Assembly (NCBI GenBank): GCA_016191785.1
Contig: JACPVJ010000082.1
Location: 124,001 to 188,000, forward strand
From: Myxococcales bacterium
Lineage (GTDB): Bacteria; Myxococcota_A; Polyangia; Polyangiales; Polyangiaceae
DNA length: 64,000 bases
Direction: 5' to 3'
Position 1 is the first letter of the stretch. Each line of letters begins with the position of its first letter. Position numbers and translations under genes: made by a program. This document shows positions 51,952 through 59,333 of this stretch, in pieces. The notes beneath the pieces are model-generated. The model did not search any database and had not been told where the DNA came from. It saw only the letters and a program-made list of their open reading frames with translations.

Positions 51952-54378
51952 GTGAGCCCGACCGACGACAGCTCGGCCGCCGCGCGCGAGCGGACGGCGC
52001 AAGACCTCGAGTGGCGCGAGCTCTTGGAGCTGCTCGCGGGACACTGCCTTTCGAGGCCTGCCGCCGAGCGCATGCGCGCTCTCTCGCCCGCCGTCACCGT
52101 GGACGATGCCCGAGTGCGCATGGCGCTCACCGCCGAGGCCATCACCGCAGCGGACGACGACGCCCCGATCCCGGCGCGCGCGCTTCCGGACGTGGGCCCG
52201 GCACTTCAGCGCGTCGCCAAGGGCAGCGTCGCGAGCGGGGAAGAGCTGCGCGATGTCGGGCTCTTGCTGACCGCCACCGGTGCCTTGCGTGCCTACGCCA
52301 AGACCGAGCGCGAGCGACGCCCGAAGCTGGCGGCGGCGCTCGAGAGCGACCCGGCGCTCGACGCGCTCGCCAAGAGCTTGAGCGCAGCCATCGAGGCCGA
52401 CGGCGGTGTGGCCGACGGCGCCTCGCCGACCTTGCGCGACGCGCGCCGGCGGGTGGGTGAGGTGCGCCGCGAGCTCAGCTCTCGGCTCTCGCAGTTGATG
52501 CGCAGGTTCTCGGACGTGTTGCGCGACGAGTATTGGACCGAGCACGACGGGCGCTTCGTCCTGCCGGTGCGGTCGGATGCGCACCTGAAGGTCAACGGCA
52601 TCGTGCTCGGCTCGAGCGCCTCGGGCGCGACCTTGTACGTCGAGCCTGCAGAGGTCACGGCTCTGGGCAATCGGCTGAAGGTCGCGGAGGCCGAGGCCGA
52701 GCGCGAGGTCGCACGGGTCTTGGCGGAGCTGTCCGCGCTGGTGCAGACCCATTCGCCCGCCCTCGCACAGGCGCTCGAGGCCTGCATCGCGGCAGACGGT
52801 CTCGCTGCCCTCAGCCGCTTCGCGAAAGAGACGGGCGCCATCGCGCTCGACGTGGGCGATGCGCCGCGGGCCCAGCTGCTCGGCATGCGGCATCCGCTCT
52901 TGGTCATGCAGGGCATCGAGGTGGTGCCCAGCGACCTCGCGCTCCGCTCGTCCCAGGCCATGGTCATCTCGGGACCGAACGCCGGAGGAAAGACGGTCGC
53001 GCTCAAGTGCCTGGGCCTCGCGGCCTGGATGGCGCGCTCGGGGATCCCCGTCACCGCCGAGCCGGGCTCGGAGCTCGGCTTCTTCGAGCCCGTGCTCACC
53101 GACGTGGGCGATGAGCAGTCCCTGCTCCGATCGCTCTCCACCTTCAGCGCCCACGTGAGGAACCTGGCGGCGATCCTCGAGCACGCGGGCGGCAGCGCCT
53201 TGGTGCTGCTCGACGAGGTCGCGGCGGGAACGGACCCGGAAGAAGGCTCGGCGCTGGCGGCCGCGGTGCTCGAGGCCCTGGTCGCGCGGGGCGCGGCGGT
53301 CGCGGTCACGACTCACTACGAACGGCTGAAGGAGCTCGGCGCAAAGGGCGGCCCGCTCGTCAACGCATCCGTCGGCTTCGACATGGCCCGGATGGCACCG
53401 ACGTTTCGGCTCACCCTCGGTGTTCCCGGCGCCTCGAGCGCGCTGGCCGTGGCGGCGCGCTATGGCATCCCCGCGTCGATCGTCGAGCGCGCGCAGGCGC
53501 TCTTGCCCCGTCGCGCGCTGGACCGCGAAGAGCTGGTCCAGAAGCTCGAGGCCGAGCGCGCGCTGCTCGAGACGACCCGCGCGGCAGCGGAAGACGAGCT
53601 CCGGCGACAGCGCCAGCTGACCGCCGAGATCGAGGCCGAACGCAAGAAGGCGCGGGACGAAGAGCGCGCGCGCCTCTCGGCGGAATCCCGCGACCTCTTG
53701 GGCGAGGTGCGCCGCGCACGCGCCGAGCTGACCGAGGCGAAGCGCCGGGTGGCCCGGGGCGAAGTCGGGAAAGACGAGCTCAAGGCAGCGGAGAAGAGCG
53801 TGAATCAAGCCGCGAGCCACGCCGCGATTGGCAGCGCGCTCGAGGCCGCTCAGCGCAAGCTCGAAGCGCCCGCCCCGGGTCGCAAGCCCGCGGGCGAAGC
53901 GGACCTCGTCCCCGGCACACGCGTCTTTCTGAAGCGGCTGGGGCAGATCGCCGAGGTGCTGCAGCCGCCCGAGCGCGGACAACTGAAGGTGGCGGTCGGC
54001 TCGATGCGACTCAGCGTGCGCGTGGAAGACGCAGAGCTGGTCGAAGGCCACAAGAAGCCGACCACGCGGAGCGCGCCGAAGCCGAAAGGCGGCGGCCCGA
54101 TGGCGCTGGCCGACGGTTTCGTGCCCGTGCGCACCTCGCACAACACGCTGGATTTGCGCGGACAGCGGGTGGACGAAGCCCTGGACGCGGTCGACGCCTT
54201 CGTCGATCGACTGCTGCAAGTCGGCGAGCCGGTGGGGTACGTGCTCCACGGGCACGGCACCGGCGCGCTCAAGCTGGCGGTGCGTGCGCACCTGTCCGCC
54301 GCCACCCACGTGCGACGAGCTGCGCCCGCAGAGCCCGATGACGGCGGTGATGCATTCACCGTCGTCTGGTTGGGTTGA
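51952..54378 (+). CDS. mutS2: MutS2-family ATPase with C-terminal Smr nuclease domain
   Basis: GTG 51952 follows a TAGCCC/CATAGC stretch by 6-8 nt. The 808-residue protein has the MutS2 layout: helical core, ATPase with Walker A GPNAGGKT (Lys347), Walker B VLLDEVAAGTDPEEG, a long coiled segment (about 520-650), a KOW-like part, and an Smr domain (about 730-808) with TLDLRGQRVDEAL and VLHGHGTG. MutS2 suppresses recombination and in Bacillus rescues collided ribosomes. It is the second Smr protein of the window. Confidence 0.94.
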   Translation: MSPTDDSSAAARERTAQDLEWRELLELLAGHCLSRPAAERMRALSPAVTVDDARVRMALTAEAITAADDDAPIPARALPDVGPALQRVAKGSVASGEELRDVGLLLTATGALRAYAKTERERRPKLAAALESDPALDALAKSLSAAIEADGGVADGASPTLRDARRRVGEVRRELSSRLSQLMRRFSDVLRDEYWTEHDGRFVLPVRSDAHLKVNGIVLGSSASGATLYVEPAEVTALGNRLKVAEAEAEREVARVLAELSALVQTHSPALAQALEACIAADGLAALSRFAKETGAIALDVGDAPRAQLLGMRHPLLVMQGIEVVPSDLALRSSQAMVISGPNAGGKTVALKCLGLAAWMARSGIPVTAEPGSELGFFEPVLTDVGDEQSLLRSLSTFSAHVRNLAAILEHAGGSALVLLDEVAAGTDPEEGSALAAAVLEALVARGAAVAVTTHYERLKELGAKGGPLVNASVGFDMARMAPTFRLTLGVPGASSALAVAARYGIPASIVERAQALLPRRALDREELVQKLEAERALLETTRAAAEDELRRQRQLTAEIEAERKKARDEERARLSAESRDLLGEVRRARAELTEAKRRVARGEVGKDELKAAEKSVNQAASHAAIGSALEAAQRKLEAPAPGRKPAGEADLVPGTRVFLKRLGQIAEVLQPPERGQLKVAVGSMRLSVRVEDAELVEGHKKPTTRSAPKPKGGGPMALADGFVPVRTSHNTLDLRGQRVDEALDAVDAFVDRLLQVGEPVGYVLHGHGTGALKLAVRAHLSAATHVRRAAPAEPDDGGDAFTVVWLG

Positions 54379-54416
54379 GCCTTGCCGCTCCGCGAGCGCA
54401 GAGCTACGTGAATGCC

Positions 54417-54983
54417 ATGTCGTCGTCGCCGGCCTGGCTCGTCGCGATCACCCTCGCGCTTTGCGCGTGCGGGCCCGGGGCGCCGCCCGCCCACGGGCCC
54501 ACGCGGCTCGAGCCGATCAGCGCGGCACCCGGCTTCTCGGCTCCCGACGAGACGGGCAAGGCGCGCACGCTCGCCGAGTTCCGCGGCCGCCCCGTGGTGC
54601 TCTATTTCTACCCGAAAGACGGCACCCCCGGCTGCACGCGCGAGGCCTGCGCGTTCCGTGACGAGTGGCAGCGCATCGCGGCCACCGGCGCGCAGGTCCT
54701 GGGCGTGTCACTCGACAGCGTCGAGTCGCACGCCGCGTTCAAGCAACAGCACGCGCTCCCCTTCCCACTCTTGAGCGACACCGATGGCAAGCTGCTCGAG
54801 GCCTACGGCGTGACCCGTAACGCCAAGGGCTACGCCTCGCGCACCACCTTCGTGATCGACGCCGAGGGCATCATTCGCCGGATCTTCCCCGAGGTCGACC
54901 CGGCCGTGCACGTCAAAGAAGTGCTGGCGGTGCTCGACGCGATGAGACAACAAGGGCTCGACCGCGCGCACCCGGCGCGCTGA
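54417..54983 (+). CDS. Lipoprotein peroxiredoxin (Bcp/AhpC-TSA type)
   Basis: ATG 54417 gives a lipoprotein signal (WLVAITLALCAC) before the peroxiredoxin fold; an earlier in-frame ATG is possible. The 188-residue protein carries VVLYFYPKDGTPGCTREACAFRD with the peroxidatic Cys and a second Cys five residues later, the Bcp-type resolving position. An Arg in the conserved late region (ASRTTFVIDAEG) completes the active site. It should reduce hydroperoxides using thioredoxin-like donors, here apparently outside the cytoplasm, which is uncommon for Bcp. Confidence 0.86.
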   Translation: MSSSPAWLVAITLALCACGPGAPPAHGPTRLEPISAAPGFSAPDETGKARTLAEFRGRPVVLYFYPKDGTPGCTREACAFRDEWQRIAATGAQVLGVSLDSVESHAAFKQQHALPFPLLSDTDGKLLEAYGVTRNAKGYASRTTFVIDAEGIIRRIFPEVDPAVHVKEVLAVLDAMRQQGLDRAHPAR

Positions 54984-55001
54984 CCGTCGCAGAGGGCGAG
55001 G

Positions 55002-55907
55002 CTACTCGGCCGCCTGGGCGGCCGCCCGCACCAGCGGAAAGCCCAGAGCTTCGCGCTGCGCCATCCAGCCTTGTGCCACCGCCCGGGCCAGGGTGCGCAC
55101 CCGCAGAATGTAACGCTGGCGCTCGGTCACGCCGATCGCGCCGCGGGCATCGAGCACGTTGAAGGCGTGCGCCGCCTTCACCACCTGATCGTAGGCCGGC
55201 AACACCAGCTTCTTCAGCGGGTCCTCGTCGCGGTCGAGCAGTCGCTTGGCCTCGGCCTCCGAGTGGTCGAAGGTGGCAAAATGCGCGGCGACGTCCGCCT
55301 CTTCGAAGTTGTACGTGCTCCACTCCCACTCCGCGCGCCGGTAAATCTCGCCGTATTTGACGTGCGAGTCGAACGCGAGGTCGTAGACGTTGTCGACGTC
55401 CTGCAAGTACATCGCGATCCGCTCCAGGCCATAGGTGAGCTCGCCGCTCACCGGCTTGCAGTCGAACCCGCCGCACTGCTGGAAGTAGGTGAACTGGCTG
55501 ATCTCGAGGCCGTCGAGCCAGACCTGCCACCCAAGCCCCCAGGCGCCCAAGGTCGGGCTCTCCCAGTCGTCTTCGATGAAGCGCACGTCGTGCTCGAGCG
55601 GGTTGGTGCCGAGGGCGACCAACGACTCGAGATAGAGGTCCTGGATGTCGAGGGGGCTCGGCTTGAGGATCACCTGAAACTGGTGGAACTGCTGCAAGCG
55701 GTTCGGGTTCTCGCCATAGCGACCGTCGGTCGGCCGGCGCGACGGCTCGACGAAGGCCACGTTCCACGGCTCGGGCCCCAGCGACCGGAGGAAGGTGGCC
55801 GGGTTGTAGGTGCCCGCGCCGACCTCCGAGTTGTAGGGCTGCACGATCAGGCAGCCACGTTTGGCCCAGAAGCTCTGCAGGGTCAGGATGAGGTCTTGGA
55901 AGTACAC
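55002..55907 (-). CDS. glyQ: Glycine--tRNA ligase alpha subunit
   Basis: GTG 55907 (protein [18 protein letters not shown]) follows a TAGCCT box by 9 nt. The 301-residue protein is a typical Gly[62 protein letters not shown]. It forms the catalytic part of the heterotetrameric enzyme with GlyS. In most bacteria glyS follows directly; here the next gene on this strand is a different one and bcp lies on the opposite strand, so the two subunits are encoded apart. Confidence 0.96.
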   Translation of the reverse strand: MYFQDLILTLQSFWAKRGCLIVQPYNSEVGAGTYNPATFLRSLGPEPWNVAFVEPSRRPTDGRYGENPNRLQQFHQFQVILKPSPLDIQDLYLESLVALGTNPLEHDVRFIEDDWESPTLGAWGLGWQVWLDGLEISQFTYFQQCGGFDCKPVSGELTYGLERIAMYLQDVDNVYDLAFDSHVKYGEIYRRAEWEWSTYNFEEADVAAHFATFDHSEAEAKRLLDRDEDPLKKLVLPAYDQVVKAAHAFNVLDARGAIGVTERQRYILRVRTLARAVAQGWMAQREALGFPLVRAAAQAAE

Positions 55908-56018
55908 GGCGGCCGGAGGCTACACCAGTGAGACGCCCGTGCCAGCCCTACGCGAGAATCTCGGCCGGGCTCGGGCCGCGAGTTGACGGACCGAGGCCGC
56001 CCGCGACAAGATCACCGG

Positions 56019-56300
56019 GTGTGCCGCGCCCATTTGCTCGTGCCGTTGCTCGCAGTCGGCTGCGACGCGCTGAGCTCGGGCGGTGGCGCGCCGGCCGGAG
56101 AGCTCAGCCGCGCCGAGTGCGTGCAGATGACGATCCGCGTCAACGAGCTCCGGAACAAGGAGCTGGGCCGCGTGAACGCCAAAGAGCAGAAGAACACCGT
56201 GGATGGTTGCATGAGCCACGGCACCCGCGCTCAGCTCGAGTGCGTGCAGTTCGCCAACAACGCCTCGGAGCTCGCACGCTGCGACGAGCTCGCCAAGTAG
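56019..56300 (+). CDS. Small Cys-containing lipoprotein
   Basis: GTG 56019 gives a short signal (CRAHLLVPLLAVGC) with lipobox VGC. The 93-residue product has a helical C-terminal region (RAECVQMTIRVNELRNKELG, QLECVQFANNASELARCDEL) with conserved-looking cysteines that may form disulfides. No function is known. It ends 13 bp before the PFK-2/FBPase-2 gene, suggesting one transcript. Confidence 0.68.
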   Translation: MCRAHLLVPLLAVGCDALSSGGGAPAGELSRAECVQMTIRVNELRNKELGRVNAKEQKNTVDGCMSHGTRAQLECVQFANNASELARCDELAK

Positions 56301-56313
56301 GAGCGCCGCCGCC

Positions 56314-57594
56314 GTGATCTACGAAGGCCAAGAGCTCCCCAAGCACGCGCTGGTGATGGTGGGCCTGCCGGCGCGTGGCAAGACCTACATCGCCCGCAAG
56401 ATCGCCCGCTACCTGTCGTGGCTGGGCTACGACACGCGCACCTTCAACGTGGGCGAGTACCGCCGCTCGCAGGTGGGCGCTCGCCAGCCCGCGAGCTTCT
56501 TCGACCCGGACGACGAATCCACCAGCGGCGTGCGCGAAGCCATCGCGCGGCGGGCGCTGGACGACATGGTGGGGTGGCTGATCGGCGGCGGCGAGGTCGC
56601 GATCTACGACGCGACCAACACCGAGAAGTCTCGCCGTGACGCGATCTGGCAGCGGTGCCACGCGGTGGGCATCCAGGTCGTGTTCGTCGAGAGCATCTGC
56701 GAAGACGAGCGGGTGGTCGAGCGCAACGTCCGTGACAACAAGCTGCGCTCGCCGGACTACGCCGACGTGGCGCCCGAAGAGGCGGTGCGCGATTTCCGCC
56801 AGCGCATCGCCTTCTACGAGCGCAACTACGAACCGGTGGACGAGCCCGATCGAAGCTACGTCAAGATCATCGACGAGGGGCGCCAGGTCGTGGTCAACCG
56901 CATGGCGGGCTACTTCAGCGCACGCCTGATGTTCTTCCTGATGAACATCCACCCGGCGCGCCGCAAGATCTGGCTCACGCGCCACGGCGAGAGCGTGTTC
57001 AACACCGAAGAACGCATCGGGGGCGACAGCGACCTCTCGGCGCGAGGCCTCTCCTATGCGCGCAGCCTGGCCGATCACATGCTGAAGCAGCCCAAGACCG
57101 ACCAACTGGTGGTCTGGACGAGCACGCTCAAGCGCGCGGTCCAGACCGCCACGCACCTCGGGATTCGGCCGGTCGCGCGCCGGGCCCTGGACGAGATCGA
57201 CGCCGGGATCTGCGACGGCATGACCTACGAAGAGATCAAGCGAGATCTGCCCGAGGAGTTCTCGGCCCGACGCGGCGACAAGTTCCGCTACCGCTATCCG
57301 CGCGGCGAATCGTACGCCGACGTCATCCAGCGGCTCGAGCCGATCATCGTCGACCTCGAGCGGCAGCGGCACCCGATCTTGGTGGTGGCCCACCAGGCGA
57401 TCATCCGGGCGCTCTACGGCTACCTCACCGGGCGGCCCCAGGAAGAGTGCCCCCACGTGCCGATCCCGCTCCACACCATCGTGGAGCTGACCCCCACCGC
57501 CTACGGCTACGAAGAGCACCGCGTCGAGCTCGAGCCGAGCTTGCCCGATCGCTCCGACGCGCCGCTCTCGATGGGCCCCTGGCCACAGGGCTGA
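56314..57594 (+). CDS. Bifunctional 6-phosphofructo-2-kinase/fructose-2,6-bisphosphatase
   Basis: The 426-residue protein has both halves of the eukaryotic PFKFB enzyme. The kinase half (about 10-215) has Walker A GLPARGKT (Lys23), the family run TFNVGEYRR, and IYDATNTEKSRR. The phosphatase half (about 215-415) has the histidine phosphatase motif LTRHGES (His224), the catalytic Glu294 in LDEIDAG, and VAHQA with His360. In eukaryotes the enzyme sets fructose-2,6-bisphosphate and so glycolytic flux; this metabolite is not a standard bacterial regulator. Horizontal acquisition from a eukaryote or an ancient bacterial version are both possible. Confidence 0.92.
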   Translation: MIYEGQELPKHALVMVGLPARGKTYIARKIARYLSWLGYDTRTFNVGEYRRSQVGARQPASFFDPDDESTSGVREAIARRALDDMVGWLIGGGEVAIYDATNTEKSRRDAIWQRCHAVGIQVVFVESICEDERVVERNVRDNKLRSPDYADVAPEEAVRDFRQRIAFYERNYEPVDEPDRSYVKIIDEGRQVVVNRMAGYFSARLMFFLMNIHPARRKIWLTRHGESVFNTEERIGGDSDLSARGLSYARSLADHMLKQPKTDQLVVWTSTLKRAVQTATHLGIRPVARRALDEIDAGICDGMTYEEIKRDLPEEFSARRGDKFRYRYPRGESYADVIQRLEPIIVDLERQRHPILVVAHQAIIRALYGYLTGRPQEECPHVPIPLHTIVELTPTAYGYEEHRVELEPSLPDRSDAPLSMGPWPQG

Positions 57595-57606
57595 AAGCGG
57601 GCGCCG

Positions 57607-59322
57607 TCACGCGAGCGGCCGCTGCGCGTCGAGAAAAGCGTGCACCTCCGCCGAGTCCAGGTGCACCAGCACGACGACGAAATCACCAGGCTCGGCGGCA
57701 TCGAAGACCGAGCGCAGGGCCTCCACCTCGGAGTCGACCATCGACACCGCCTGGGTCGGAAAGCCCGACGCCGACAGGGCCCGCGCGATCAAATGTGGCA
57801 CCTCTCCCGGGGCTCGCCCTCGAAGGTAGGCGCCGAGCTCGCGCAAGAGCACGCGGTCGGGCCTGGCAGCCACGATGACGCGGGCGACCTCCGCGATGTC
57901 GTGCTCGCTGCGGTCGCCTGCGGCTCCGGCGACCACGATCAAGCGGCCCGGGCGCCCCTCGCGGAGCGCGCGGGTGAGCTGCATCACCCCGCGGATGCCG
58001 TCCGGATTGTGCCCGAAGTCGAGCAGCACCCGGACCTTGCCCCGCTCGAGAAGCTCGCCGCGACGTGGGTTGTCGGCGGGCCGGAAGCCGCACAGGCCAC
58101 GGACGATCGCGTCGTGACCGAGCCCCAGCGCTCGCGCCATGGCCACGCACGCGGCGACGTTCTCCACGTTGTACCCGGCCGCGCCCCCGAAGGTGATCGG
58201 CACGGCGGCGACGGCCACCATGTGCTGCAAAGCCCCACCCTCGGCCGCGAAGACCGCTCCGCCTTCCGCGAAGACCGCGCCCTCACCCCGCGCCCGGGCT
58301 CGAGCGATCACCGCCCGGGCCCGAGCGTCGTCGCGATCGAGGTTGGCGAAGAAGACCACCCGCGCGGTCAGGCTCGGGGCAAGCGCAACGAGCCGGGCGT
58401 CGTGGGCATTCAGCACCACCGTGCCGCTCGCACTCACCGCCTGCGCGACGACCGACTTCACTCTCACCATGTCCGCGAGGTCGTCGATGCCCGAGGTCCC
58501 CAGGTGGTCGTCGGCGACATTGGTGATCAGCGCGGCGTCGCAGCGCGAGACCGCAAGCCCGCGCCGGAGGATGCCGCCGCGGGCCGTCTCGAGGACCGCG
58601 AGGTCGACGTCCGTGCGGCGAAGCACCGCCCGCGCCGCGGCCGGTCCCGTCCAGTCACCCCGATCCGAGATCTCCCCGCCGATCGCGATCTCGTCGCTCG
58701 AGGCGGCGCCGACGCTTCGGCCCGCCTCCCGGGCGATCCGCGCCAGAAGCCGGGTCGAGGTGGTCTTGCCGTTCGTCCCGGTCACGAGCGCCACCGGGAT
58801 CGCCCCCAAAGACGCCCAGGGCACGTCGCTCACCTCCGGCAACGAGGCGCGTGGCCAGCACATCGAGAAGCGCCCCTCGCCGACGCTGATCTGCTCGTCG
58901 TCCCAGAGTAACGGGAGGTCGCGCCGCGCCGCCTCGGCGGCCAGCGCGACGAGGCGCGGGCTGCGATCGCGGCGGAGCAGCTCGGCGACCTCGCCCTGCT
59001 TCGGGCTCAGGGGGAGCGCCTCGCGACCCGCCAGGACCTCGCACGCAGACAGCGCCGCCCACTCGCTCATCTCGGCACACGCGAGCATCACGTCGATCGG
59101 TGCCTCGTACCCGGCGACGACCCCCCGGCGATGTGCGCGGACCTCGAGGGACACTTGCCCCGGAAAGCCGAGCGCCGCCCGGATCCGAGCGAGCTCCCCG
59201 AGATAGGCGCCCTGCGCCGCTTCGACGGTCTCGGGCGCGGTCAGCCCCAGCTCCACGATCACGAGCGGCGCGCGCGAGAGGTGACTCGGTCCAGTCAGGC
59301 GGCGCGCGTCGATGAGCTCCAT
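57607..59322 (-). CDS. CphA-like Mur-ligase-only paralog
   Basis: ATG 59322 is taken as the start; the longer frame shadows cphA. The 571-residue protein lacks the ATP-grasp domain of cyanophycin synthetase. Its first 170 residues are a distinct N-terminal region. From about 175 on it is a Mur-ligase with an intact P-loop GTNGKTT (Lys186), then DLAVLETARGGILRRGL, NVADDHLGTSGI and LLDFGHNPDGIRGVM, all closely parallel to the Mur half of the neighbouring CphA. It starts 11 bp after cphA ends and is surely co-expressed. It may add one amino acid of the polymer or a related dipeptide. Confidence 0.85.
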   Translation of the reverse strand: MELIDARRLTGPSHLSRAPLVIVELGLTAPETVEAAQGAYLGELARIRAALGFPGQVSLEVRAHRRGVVAGYEAPIDVMLACAEMSEWAALSACEVLAGREALPLSPKQGEVAELLRRDRSPRLVALAAEAARRDLPLLWDDEQISVGEGRFSMCWPRASLPEVSDVPWASLGAIPVALVTGTNGKTTSTRLLARIAREAGRSVGAASSDEIAIGGEISDRGDWTGPAAARAVLRRTDVDLAVLETARGGILRRGLAVSRCDAALITNVADDHLGTSGIDDLADMVRVKSVVAQAVSASGTVVLNAHDARLVALAPSLTARVVFFANLDRDDARARAVIARARARGEGAVFAEGGAVFAAEGGALQHMVAVAAVPITFGGAAGYNVENVAACVAMARALGLGHDAIVRGLCGFRPADNPRRGELLERGKVRVLLDFGHNPDGIRGVMQLTRALREGRPGRLIVVAGAAGDRSEHDIAEVARVIVAARPDRVLLRELGAYLRGRAPGEVPHLIARALSASGFPTQAVSMVDSEVEALRSVFDAAEPGDFVVVLVHLDSAEVHAFLDAQRPLA

Positions 59323-59333
59323 GGCGCCGCGGG

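Noticed and set aside
51904..54309. Open frame of about 800 codons antisense to mutS2
   Set aside because: mutS2 on the other strand has full catalytic motifs; this frame has none.
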